A DNA stretch of 64,000 bases, from positions 27,964,001-28,028,000 of the forward strand of contig OX485806.1 in NCBI GenBank assembly GCA_950295325.1, in the 5' to 3' direction. This stretch comes from Polytrichum commune (taxonomy: Eukaryota > Streptophyta > Polytrichopsida > Polytrichales > Polytrichaceae). The translations under genes and the position numbers were made by a program. Below, in pieces: positions 45,966 through 57,875 of the stretch (position 1 is its first letter; each line of letters starts with the position of its first letter). The notes under the pieces are model-generated. The model saw only the letters and a list, made by a program, of their open reading frames with translations. It made no database searches and was not told the origin of the DNA.

Positions 45966-48900
45966 TTGTTCCTTAACGTTTGCGTTCCTCCCGTCTCTGA
46001 GATGGCCAAACTTCGTTCCCATGGCATCGGGGTCCCCATTCTATTCCCCATTGATGCAGATGGTATTGTTGTTGTCTCAGGCCTTCATCTTAGCATTAGG
46101 TTCTTGTTGAAAGCTAGTACAATCTGGGTAGAACATGAGATCTTCCATCCTGATACTGGATTGCTCGTTCAAACTTTGCATGAGACCTCCAAGCTAACTG
46201 ACAATGGAAATGTAGTGTGGGAGCTTAGCGCGGGAAAGTACAAGGTTTATGGCCTTCCAGATTCTCAGATGGAAGTGTCAACAGAAATCCTTACTCCTCT
46301 TCGCTCGTCCACTTCTACCTATAGCACCCCACCAGTAATAAGAGTAAAGACGGAGCCTGGTGTAGACAATGTTATAGACTTGTCTGATTCTTTGAATGAA
46401 GATGTACCAGTGCAGAAGGCTGTTGTTCATGATTCCACTCCTTTGTTTCACTCTGCTTCCTATGTAACCCCTTCTCCTTCTCGCTCTGTGCCTTTAACTC
46501 CTTCGGTACCGTCTACATCCAAACCTCCTCAAACTATTGTTCAATGTCTTTGTCGTCTTGGTTCTATGCCCGGTAGTAAGAGTGTCCTCAAGAAAATAAA
46601 TTAAGATAAACTCAAAATCCAAGAGGTTAATCACCTTCCCCCTCGTTTCAATGGTACCCAGTTATTTGTCCTCCCTATAGCAGAAGTCTCATCATCTCAA
46701 ACCAGGGCCAAGTCATTGGACGGCATGGACAAGCGATACGATGGCCATGTTTGGACGAAGACTCAAACCACCAACATTACAAACGACATTGGTCTTGCAT
46801 TTCGTTCCTCTACTTGTGTTGGCCATCTCCAATGCCAAAACCCGAGTTGTGATTACCTTCAATGCGCACATCGTGCCTCCAAGGTGAACAACACGGAATT
46901 TAAAGGTTTCACTAAAGATCCTTTCCCTCTCTCTGGTATTGTGCCATCTGGATCTACTCTTGTGTGCAGGATCTGCAAAGAGCCTCCCAAATGCATTGCA
47001 CTCTGCGAGGCAAAAATCTTCTACGTGCATGGGAAGGAGTCCTCCCAAAGAGCCTGCATTCATATCGGTACTCATCAACATCCAGTGAAGGTTGGAGACT
47101 GCAGAGACAGCCGGAAACGCATCAATGCACTTATCGAGGAGCATGTTGAGCGTACGCCTCAAGCCACCCACAGTAAGATCGTCCTTGAAGCCAACAAGGA
47201 CATTGTTGGTGAGTTCCTCCTTTGTGGCGATAATGACACACACCGTCTCCTCTCCTTAAAAGAGCTCGAACATGTGTTTGAGAGCTGTAGAGAGTTGAAT
47301 TCCCCAAACCTTCGCTCTAAGGTTACCTCTTTCAAATTTTTGCGGAGGTTTGGTGTTATGGATGGTATCGCAAAGCTCCGAGGCGTTAGCAATTGGGCCT
47401 ACGTCCAACGGAATCAATTCCCAGGACAAGGTGATGATGCGGACAAGGTGACGATGCGGACAGGGTGCTCGTCTTCAAGATGTCAGAGGTTGGTCCAGGA
47501 AGTGGAGTGGAATTGGTTCGACGGATGCAACCGGGTAGGGACCTTGAGAACGCGTGGATGATGTCCGATCATGTGAAGCGGGTCAAAGGGTGGACCACCA
47601 TGGCCGCTCATGTGTACGATGGGACTTTTCAACAGGTCATAACCGTTTCATGTTGTGATTTCCAATCGGAGGATAAGGATGCCCAAGTTTTCTTCTGGCA
47701 AAACCTCAACCACGTCATGGCCTGCCATGGTATCCCACATCCAACCTTCATAGGCTTCATGGCGGACAGTGCGCAAGCCAATTGGAACGCTGTGCGCATT
47801 GTGTATGGTTCAGGAGATCCCAAAGTTCCAATGGAGGGGCGTGAGTGCACTTGTTATTTTCAGTGGAAACAATTGCTCGAGAAACATACAAAATCGTATA
47901 TAAAGCATGAATTACAAGACCAACATAGACACCTTTGCCTTCAATATCGGAATGCGTCATCTTTGGAAGAGGCGGAGACTAGGTACCTTGCTATCAAGGC
48001 TTGGTGGGCGTCATCGAATTGTACATATGAGGACGGTCTCAAGCACCTCCAGCTCTGGCTTGCTTTTTGGCACTTCCGCTACTTTCAATGGGGTGGTTTC
48101 ATGGAACTGGTACATCTCCCTTATGTATCATTATTGTTTTTTTTCTTTCTTTAGTTTCCTCTCTTTGTACTCCCTCTAACACTTGATTTCTCCAAGCAGG
48201 AAAAGGTTTTGAGCGAAGACCAGTTGGCCGAGATGCCGTCTTGCAATCTTGCGAAGTCTGTTCACAACAAGTGGCTTCAAGCCTCCGGCAACAAGGGTGG
48301 AGATCTATACGTGGCTACGGTGGACGACTACATCCGCGCATTTTTACAAGTTGTTGCATACTACCAATTTCTTAAAGGTGGAATTGGCGGAGATGGTCCA
48401 AGCAAAGAAGAACTAAAGCTCAGGGGTGCTCAACGTCGAGCTCAGCGTACTGGCGACCCCACAGTGTTGCAGAAGGTCTTGCTTGACATGCCCGGCGGGG
48501 AAAAGTTTTGCACTCACGATCCACACCTTGAGGGCGCCGAGGTGTTTGGATCGCAGATGCAAAGACCGGACACTCCGATTGGTGATGATGGCGAGACCCA
48601 CCGCCCTGACACCGTCAACTTCTCTCGCCCTCGCCCCGGTAAGCGAGTCACTTGATCTCAACCAGTACCACTACCTTCTATCATTGAGGAGTCTTCCCCG
48701 TCTGTACAAGAGGTTCAAGTGCCTTCACCTGCAGGACTTGGTTTCCATCGTGTCACCGCCGTACAAGAAACCAAAGTAGATGTCTTTCTTTGGCATATTG
48801 TCCGCATACCCCACAACTATGGGAAATTTTGTTGGGCTAATCATGCGAGCATGAAGAAGAAGTGCACCGCAAGAATTGTCACCAATAATAGGAGTGTCCC

Positions 48901-49705
48901 TGCGCCGACCTACACCGGTATGTGGCATCATTACAAACTCCAATTTATGAAGCGCATGGACTTCGTTTTTTGCCCAGACGACATCGAGCGTTGTGTAAAG
49001 GGCCCTCGTCGGAAATGAGTCTTGCCGTTCTCTGGTGGTGAACATAAGCCTTTTATTCCCCGAATCTGGCCCGTCAAGATTGGTACCAACCTCACCCGTT
49101 CGGAGATCTTCGCGCTTGAGAACACAGGTTTTTAACTCCCACCAAAGGAGCGCATCACACCAACTCGACTCTTCACCAACTCCGCTCCCCCACTTGATAT
49201 GTCTCGAGTCCGTATTCCAGAACACCCCGACTTCATCCCTCCGACAAGATTGTCCAAGGTTGTTTGGCGATCTAGCAGCGCACCTTCATCAAAGCAGAGA
49301 CAAATGGTTGCCTCTGCTGAAGCTATGCATGATATTGTTCTAAAGTTAACTATGATCCCTCAACCGGGATTTGGTTGTATTATCACTTTGCAGTCCAAGT
49401 CAGAACCGCAACCCCCCATTTACCAAATGACGGTGGGTTCTCTTCCAGAGTGCAATTGCGCATACTTCTTGGATATGATTTCCAAGTTCGGCCGCAAACA
49501 AAACTCTTATTAGAATTGTAAGCACCTCTACTACATCTTCATCAAGGTTTCGAATTTGGATGCGAAAGTAAACTTGTTCATTCACGCCCTGACATTTAGC
49601 TTCAATGAGGTGAAATTCATCCTCGAAGGGGGCCTCTTGACACAATCTACTTCCTCTCAGCCTAGCACTACATTGTGCCCTAATAGATGTGGCCATTTGT
49701 AGACC
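45966..49705 (+). pseudogene. MULE-like transposase gene with SWIM finger, decayed
   Basis: One long frame runs from about 45,966 to 47,440, broken by an in-frame TAA at 46,602-46,604. The N-terminal part contains VKTEPG and VIDLSDS, which look like a SUMO acceptor and a SUMO-interacting motif. The middle holds a Cys-rich segment (CQNPSCDYLQCAH, CRICKEPPKC). A 17-bp tandem duplication at 47,428-47,461 shifts the frame. The core follows with HVYDGTF...CCDFQSEDKD and GFMADSAQANWN, then GGFMEL. A 90-bp intron (48,110-48,199) leads to CNLAKSVHNKWLQ. Further stops lie at 48,653-48,655 and 49,016-49,018. The end carries a SWIM signature CNC...CKH, interrupted by TAG at 49,511-49,513. Placement in MULE is by domain order; no terminal repeats found. 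Confidence 0.7.
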
Positions 49706-50870
49706 TCATGTGAACTCATAATTGTTTGTTATAATAAATATAATCTCATGGATTATTTTTATTCCCTTCAAAATGTTGTATTACAATACTCAATTATGCC
49801 AGGTGTCACTATCCCAGGTTTCAAATTCAGGGCATTTTAATTTATTTTTGGACCTATACATTCCACGGAAATAGGTCATTAATTTTTATTATTTTTGGAA
49901 GAATCTATAATATTCTAGATATATTAGAATCATTTTCCCAATATGTCTATATTTAGTCTGTGAAGTTTAATAGTTTTACATCGTTTCCGCTCTTCGCTCA
50001 CCGCTCACATAGAAGTGTTGTCCCTCACATGAGGTGAACTTAGACAATTACATAAAAAAATCATTATGAAATGTACGACACAAAGGAATACGTGAACTTG
50101 AGAAATTGAGGCATGAGTGATTAACCATTGAAAAGTGAGTAGTTAAAGATGTGAGGAAATTGTTGTTGACATACAAGATAAATTATAAAGAAAAAGAAAA
50201 AGAAAAGGTAGAAGAAGACAAAAATTGTGCGTAAAAGCAACTAAGACATAACAAATTAACCTTAAAATACTTCTCCACATTCTTTGATCACATGACTCCC
50301 TTTACAAAAAGAAAGATGATTGATTAACTACATGTTTGGAATATTTTTATTTCCGAAGCAACTCAATCATGAGTATATTATTAACTTATGATATGAGTAT
50401 TTACTACTAAGTGCTAATGCACACAATATATCTATATTGCTAAAAGAAGTCAATTAATCGTGATTCAAATGCTTCGAAATATAAAAACAGATAATGAATG
50501 AGTCTTTGACTATCTTTGTTATGACTTCATTATGATATTACTTTAACCTTGATTGGTTATATTGTGATTATGCTAAAAATAGGCTGCGGCCAGTTCTATT
50601 ATAATCATGCTAAAAATAGCATGTTCATATGTAGTAAAAACTGAGATTATATGAAATCTGTGCTAAAATTATCATGTGTTAAAATAACATGTGCTAATTA
50701 TAGGCGAGACTGAAATTGAGAGCATGACCGATCTAAAAATAGATTATGGTTAATTAATGGCAGAGATTGTAGGACTGATCTAAAATAGACTGATCTAAAT
50801 ATAGCTAAGACTGAGTTATAATTTGACTGAGCTAAAAATAGATTGGACCTAATTATAAAGCATTAATCGA
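49706..50870. other. AT-rich intergenic DNA
   Basis: No gene. About 49,965-50,035 is an inverted match to about 37,935-38,010. The 50,590-50,850 stretch has repeated GCTAAAAATAG / CTAAAAATAGATT words. Confidence 0.4.
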
Positions 50871-51480
50871 CTACTCACGGGAAGATTACTTGAAGAACTT
50901 GAAGACAGTTATGTGGCTACTTGAAGATAGTCACTTAAAGAAGAGTATTCGACTACTTAAAGATTACTTTGGATACGTTGAAGACAGTTATGTGGCTACT
51001 TGAAGATAGTCATTTAAAGAAGAGTATTCGACTACTTGAAGATTACTTTGGATACGTTGAAGACGTTACTTGATGAAGTAGAAAGGATTAGTTGACACTC
51101 GAAGAAGGGTTACTTGAAGACTTGAAGACGACTACTTGGCCAATTGAAGGAAGATACTTCAGCAAATTGAAGACGGTTCACTAAGTTACATTGAAGACTC
51201 GAAGACGATTACGTGGCCAATTGAAGATAATTACTTGGCCGAATAGAGAAGATCATTTGGGCACTTAAGAAAGTTACTTGGATAATTGTAGAAGGTGATT
51301 TGGCTACCTTGAAGACGGAGGTTCTTGTTACTTAGACACTTACCTACTTGACGAAGATTATGTGAACACTTGAAGAAGATGGCTTAACCATTGAAGAATG
51401 TTACTTTGACATGAGAAGAGGGATTGAAGAAAGTTACTTAGTCACTCAAAGAAGGTACTTAGCCTATTAGAATTGAAAAT
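50870..51480. repeat. Degenerate ACTTGAAGA-type tandem repeat
   Basis: About 600 bp of repeated TTACTTGAAGACGGTTACTTGG-like words, period about 20-25 bp. Inside it, a higher-order ~110-bp unit (GTTATGTGGCTACTTGAAGA...TTACTTTGGATACGTTGAAGAC) occurs twice in near-identical form at about 50,910-51,060. Not coding. Confidence 0.85.
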
Positions 51481-52799
51481 CCAAAAGAAGCGAGAAGACG
51501 ATTACGGCACATGAAGACCTTCACAACACGAAGAGAAGATTAAGAATAAGATTAAATAAAAAAGAACCACTTGGAGAGATATCAAGATGAGAGGTTCTTT
51601 CGACGGCACGAAGAGTTACATTAGTAAATACAAAGTAAAGGAGTTCTAAAGAACATCCGGTCATCAATGACTAAGTTGAGTTAATAAACTCAAGGATGCC
51701 TCCTCAAGAGTAGATAAGAAAATGGAAGATTAGTAGAGGCATTACTACACATGTGAAGAGGAAATCTCCTTTACATGGGAAAAGAGTATTTAACAATCAC
51801 TTCATTATTGTTAAAATACTATCAACACATGTTTCAACGGAGGGTAGTTCTGGTGGTGGAAACTAACAATTAGGAGACTAAAGATAAGACTTGCAAGAGA
51901 GGGAAATTTTTTGGAACAAAAGGTAACTTGGCTCATTGAAGACGGTTACTTGGCTACTTACCGAATGTAAAAGAAAGGACAACCGCGAGACGATAATAAC
52001 GCACAACGAGGAAATTAGGTAGTTAGGTCATCATAATCCAGACGACGTTCTAAGTCACTATGATACGGTCATCCCTAGGAACAAGTGGAGGTAGTTGAGC
52101 TCTACAGTGCCCCTTTGGTGGCAAGGGAAGACTGCTGCCTCGACATCGAACTTTATGTAAAATGTGAATCAAGCGTTTTAATCTCCTTTTAGGATTCTCA
52201 ATCTATCAACCAGCACGATTACACATTCACGCAGGATAGAGCTACAACTGCAAGGAAGAGGAAGGAGATTCGGGACGGGATTGTAGCTGGGTCGAATCTT
52301 CGGCGAGTAGGAAGAGGTTGCTTCACTCCGAACAGGGGAGCGCCAAAGACCAAATTTCGAGTGCACTGGTCGCATTGAGAACTGATGAATGAGTGAATTA
52401 TGGGTTCTGGTGCTATGAGAGGATCATTGGAGTGAGAAGCAACGGGGATGAAAGAGACAGCCACGAAGAAATAAATGCATAGTGACTCAGTGATTAAGCC
52501 AATTCTGCTGCTGGTGAAAGGTCACTTTGTTGAACTACTGCGCTACTGTATGCAGGATTGAGGTGTAAGCACCGCAGGCAGGGGGCCTTGCCACTGAGGT
52601 CTGAAACAGGAAATTCAAAGTGCACTTTGCATCAGCCGACAGTTGACTGCTAGTGACGGGTTGACGGGTTGACCGAGTTCCAGCAGAGGCTGTGGTCCAG
52701 CAATGGTCGAAAGCCGGCAGCAATGGTAGTCCACTTCGCCCAACCAAACCATTGGGTTGCAGACTGGGCAATTGGAGTTAGTGTAGGTAGGTAGGGTTA
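51481..52799. other. Intergenic, no recognised gene
   Basis: Short minus-strand frames at 52,178-52,848 have no recognisable domain. No repeat seen. Confidence 0.3.
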
Positions 52800-54565
52800 G
52801 GAAGCGCGTGGCAAAGTGGACCACCATGACCTGCCATGTCAACGACAAGACATATTAGTGCGTCATGACCGTCATTTGTTACCACTTCCAATCCAAGGAC
52901 AAGGATGTTCAAGTGTTTTTTTGGCATAACCTCAACCATGTCATGGCTCGGCATGGAATCCCAAAGCCACACTTCAAAGGCTTCATGGCGGACAATGCCC
53001 AAGCCAATTGGAATGCCAAGTCCTTAGAGAAGCACACCAAACTCTATATCAAGCATAACTTGTAAGACCTTGGGGGGGGTAGTCATTGGTTGGAGTAGCA
53101 ATATACATGCGAACAAATGATAGGGTATTTTAAAAACATGGGGGCTAAAAATTATAAATGGACTTAAGAGTAATATAGGGTATCAAAAATGGCATTGGAC
53201 ATCTTTAAAGTACTATAGGGTATGAAATAATAGGTAATTTGGAATTATAAGTAATGCAAGCCATTTTTCTATTAACCCAAAGTAGAAATTTACATAATGA
53301 TAGCATGTGAAAAAAAGAAGAGAATTGAAAGTAATACCCCCCTATAAAATAGTGGTTGTTTGCACCTATATCCTTAACTTTTTAACACACTGCCCCCCCC
53401 CCCGAGTGTAAGACCAACACAAATGTCTCTCCTTCCAATACTGCTACGCCTCATCTATGCTAGAGGCAAAGATTAGGTACCTTGCTATCAAGGTGTGGTG
53501 GGCTTCATATAATCGCACCTCTGAGGATGGGTTAAGACACCTTCAACTCTGGCTAGCCTTGTGGCATTTCCGGTATCGACGATGGAGTGGCTTCATGGAA
53601 TTGGTGTGTCTCTAGTTTTATTTATTTATTTATATTTAATATTTTTTTCTAGCCTTGCCAACTTCTTACACTGCCTTTCCATTGCGTAGGATAAAATCAT
53701 GACAACTGAGAAGTTCGCATAGATGCCAAATTGCAACCTTGCCAAATCTATTTATAACAAATGGCTTCAAGCGTATGGCAACAAGGCTAGCGATCTCTAT
53801 GTGGCAACTGTGGATGATTTTATTTGAGCATTCTTCCAAGTCGTGGCGTACCATCAATTTTGAAAAAGTGGTGTTGGCGGTGACAGCCCTAGCAAAGAAG
53901 AACTCAAGCTTAGATGTGCTCAACGTTGTGCTCAACAAAGTAGCGACCCAACTATGCTGCAGAAGGTTCTCCTCGACATGCTCGGCAAGGACAAATTTTG
54001 CACTTGTAGTCCCCACTTGGAGGGTCACAAGGTATTCAGATCATGGAAGCGCAAGCCCGACACCCCTATTGGAGCCAATGAGGAGACCCACCGCCTTGAC
54101 ACCATTAATTTCTTTCACCCTCATGTCAATCAATGATCAAAATCGTCACCAACAACAAGATCTTCCCTACGCCGATATACTTTGGAGCCTAGAAGTATTA
54201 CAAATTCATAAAACCTAAAGTTGAAAAGTTATTGTTTTGCCCAGATGACATTGAGCGTTGAATCAAGGGCTCATGTCACAAGTGGGTCAACAAGTTCTTT
54301 GCTACCCAGGAAAAACCTCCATTTCCGCCTGTGTAGCTTGTCAAGTTTGATACTAATTTCACTTCTCTGGAAATCCTTAAGTTCGAGAACGTTGGCTTTT
54401 AACTCCCACATAAAAAACGCATCACTCGAACTCTCATTTTCAACACCTCTGCTCCTCCCCTCAAACTCTCCAGTGTGGAGGTTCGTGCCAACCCAACCTC
54501 TTACCATGTTTCAAGGTAGGCTAAGTCTACGCAACGGTCCAGCACCGCACCATCAGCGATTCCCA
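52800..54565 (+). pseudogene. Second, 5'-truncated copy of the MULE-like gene
   Basis: Collinear with 47,575-49,300 of the first copy: HFQSKDKDVQVFFWHNLNHV and GFMADNAQANWNAKSLEKHT at 52,860-53,065, then 53,407-53,606 (tyrosine-rich and LQLWL part), an intron-sized gap, CNLAKSIYNKWLQAYGNKAS (53,727 on) and LLDMLGKDKFCT. It lacks the N-terminal half and an internal block after NWNA, has several stops (for example at 53,062-53,064 and near 53,826) and is split by a 337-bp MITE. Confidence 0.8.
53070..53406. mobile_element. MITE (337 bp) with 9-bp target duplication
   Basis: TGTAAGACC flanks both sides (53,061-53,069 and 53,407-53,415), where the first MULE-like copy reads ACAAGACC once at about 47,915. 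The ends are TTGGGGGGGGTAGT and the reverse complement of CTCGGGGGGGGGGGCAGT, so TIRs are short and G-rich. The interior contains GTATAGGGTAT-type repeats and no ORF. A 9-bp duplication suggests Mutator-type; 8 bp (hAT) cannot be excluded. Confidence 0.8.
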
Positions 54566-56510
54566 TGGTAAACATGATTCCCATGTGGCGATTTTGGGCC
54601 AACCCGCTCCGAGGGAGCTTAAAAATGCCACACAAACCTTTTGGTGAGGGTGGTCTGCATTTGCAGGTGTCGTAGCCAAACCCAGATGGTAGGTGTATAA
54701 CGTGAATGCTTAGATTTTGGAGGGGGATTGAATTTGCGGTGTACCACCTTTAGAGGTCTGGCCTTAGATTTGACTATTGTGGCTCTAAAATCCACTAATT
54801 TTTTTCATACCTAGTTCTAACCTAGACCTACGACCTAGTCTAAGCGCAGACACATCAATCTTTGAACCAAGACAATCCTAACTTATGAATTGAAATGGCT
54901 CTAGTACACACCAACCAGGTGTGACTCATACCACCTTAGCTCAATGGATGGAATAGCGACGGTTTGATCGACCATTCAATTCCTTCCTATTTCCTTATCT
55001 AGTTGTGTTTAGATATCCTAAGCGGGGGGACTTGGCGTAAGTCCCACTTTTTATACAACTTCATTCTTACTTAATTAATTTTGTTCACACATCCTGTTTT
55101 ACTACATTCATATATTAGACATCACCCCTTATGTAGTTGGTGCACCCCTTAGCTCGGAACCTTCTAGGGCCTCGTACAAATCCTTTGGAGGTCGAGAAAG
55201 AGCTCCAATCCTTTGGACTTTAATAGTCCGAAGGGTAGTATTATCCTACCGAGTTAAGATCATGATTTGGATTTCCCTGCCAACAAGAATTTATGATATG
55301 TTTGGTGGTTTTTATCGTTAAATATGCTATACTAGATGGACCATAAAACATAATTTCATGGAACTAGGGTGACAGACGACCTACAGGTTCAACTTATTGC
55401 AAAATCTTCAGGAATTAAGATCATACCTACCAATTCATGGGCCAATAACACAATAGTAGATTTGTGGTCATTAACCACACATTTCCACCAACAACATGCA
55501 TAATGGTCGTGTAGGTAATTAATCCGAGTTTATTACACACGAAATTTTTCTAATAATAAAAGCTACTACCATTAAACATACCAAGAGACCCCAAAAATAA
55601 TGAAGTTGGGTACCCCCTTTGGCGGTCAAGTGGTGATAAGAATTGCAAAAGTTTAGAAGTTTAGAAGCACAATGTCCATTCAACCAATCTTTCTACCTCT
55701 ATCTATTTGACTTCCAACTTTAAGAATCCATAACTAATTTATTATTACTCAAATTGGGGTTTACCAAACACCTTTGGACAGCTAAAAATGAGATCTATCA
55801 AATAGCATCCACCTCAACACGACAACATTGATTTTACATACCTAGGTAACAAACAATGTCCAAACCATGTATCCACTATTTGAAAATTCATATATAATTC
55901 ATTATTTGATCAAATCACATGTTCTAAACAACGCTAGAAAATCATATTAGAGTTCTATTTGGGAAAATATAATATTAAAGATTGAAGTTTTTTTTAGGCC
56001 AGCAGGTCTTATCGAGTAGACGCTGCCCGAATAAACAACTACTTTGTACTTTTACTTTGGAAATTTATAATTCCTTGCTCCCTCAACCAAATCACAAACA
56101 AAAAATGGCTATGGATAGCTACAAAAGACCTCTATAAGAAAAAATGATTAGTGTTTGACTTAAAATAGTAAACCAAGAATGTATATCATCAGCAACCAAA
56201 AACTTCAATACCTCAACTCTTAAAATATGAACTCTAACCTACCTCTAAAATGAAGAAAGAGAGAGATTTCGTATGTTAAAAAATATACACACTAACTAAG
56301 AGAATGTCACGCACCTCCCAATGAAGAGTGTCTGAAACACCATTGGCACAAAGGGAACCCCGGAGTAACATAATAATTATTAATATTGACGGACTGTTAA
56401 TAAGTAGTGTGTTTTTCACATGACTAGCTAATTTGTCCATATCAGCACATGTGTTTAAATGTGTGGGATCGGAGAGTGGTGAATGGTTATTCCACCAAGC
56501 TATGCAGAGA
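54566..56510. other. Intergenic, no recognised gene
   Basis: AT-rich, no supported ORF or structured repeat. Ends at the left boundary of duplication unit C. Confidence 0.35.
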
Positions 56511-56563
56511 CATGGGCCGGGTGACATAGTTAAGCTTTGCGCCATGTCGTCGTCACAGCAGAG

Positions 56564-56975
56564 CAGAGCCCAACATTTTCCTTTCTAATTGCACCCATAC
56601 CCAGACCATGCCCATCAGCAGCGACCTATGCCCACCCATGCCCACCCATAGCATGACATGTGCGCACCCATGCCCACACATAGCATGACATGTGCCCACC
56701 CATGCCCACCCATGCTATTCAAATTGCGCCCATGTATTCAAAAATTATGTAATGTGTATTGTGTAATTGTGTAATTGTGCCCCACCCATGCCCACCCATG
56801 AACAATAATATCGCAGCCATGCCCATCCATGCCCACCCATGAACAATAATAGCGCAGCCATGCCCACCCATGCCCGCCCATGAACAATAATATTGCACCC
56901 ATGCCCACCCAAAACCCATGGGCATGGGTGGGTATGGGCATGTTCATGGGTATGGGCGCCCAATGTAGGGCTCTG
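56564..56975. mobile_element. hAT-like MITE (412 bp) with minisatellite interior
   Basis: Flanked by CAGCAGAG at 56,556-56,563 and 56,976-56,983; unit B has a single CAGCAGAG at the matching place (about 27,951). The ends are CAGAGCCCAACATT and the reverse complement of CAGAGCCCTACATT (13 of 14). The interior is mostly CCCATGCCCACCCATG repeats, some as ~64-bp units with AACAATAATA. An 8-bp duplication and CAGAG ends fit hAT. Confidence 0.9.
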
Positions 56976-57875
56976 CAGCAGAGGAAACCATGAGAGCAGT
57001 TCACCCTACAAGGACATGATGTGGTGTCTTGGTATGTTGGGGAGTATGGCCAATTTTAGACCAATTCCATGTGAAAAGCATGTAGATGTGACCGCTATAA
57101 TGCAATGGCATATGTTTGATTTACTCGACAGTGCCCATGAAGTGGTTCCAGACAATCTTTGAAGGGAAGCTTCAAAGATGGTACCCTATATTTGATATTT
57201 AATGTCACCAATTCTAATTGTTTTGCTCAATGCTAATTGTAAACTGTGGTGTAGTGTCACCAACACTAAATGTTAACCCAACGTTATTTGTCATGCCTTG
57301 TCAATTTTTTGTAGGGATTTAAAATTTATAGTGTTACAATCACTGTCACTCACCAAGTGATTTTTCATCCAAATTCCAATCATCCATAACAATGCTTCAT
57401 CACAGGGTGCTAACAAGAGACCCAAACACGATTAAAACAAAATGTATGTGAAGATACACTAGTTTAAGCCCATGGATATGAAATTTATGACCTAGTAGGC
57501 AATCCCTGCATTATCCTTTCAACATGTTGTCACCATTGGTTGGCCGTTTTAAAAGTTAGGAACAAAATGCAACTGCATTAATGTCCATGTACCCTTATCA
57601 TTTCCAACGTTTTCAAATACATAGTAGACTAGTTTGGGCTCATGTCCTCCCAACTTGTTACACATGTGTATATGAATTAGCGTCCCAATTATCCCCGCAC
57701 CATCTGCTCAACAAGCCTCCATTGAAACTTGTCATTGGCCCGCCATTGTGCATAAACTTGAACAATGTGCATGCACCTGCATCATTCCGAACCACCTTAA
57801 ATATTGTAAATTGATATGCACATGTAGGGTTGTACATAATATATACATGATTGATAGTGAAACTTAGTAAAATTC

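Noticed and set aside
46713-47243. 176-codon minus-strand frame
   Set aside because: Shadow of the MULE-like plus-strand coding frame; the Cys-rich and SWIM motifs are on the plus strand.
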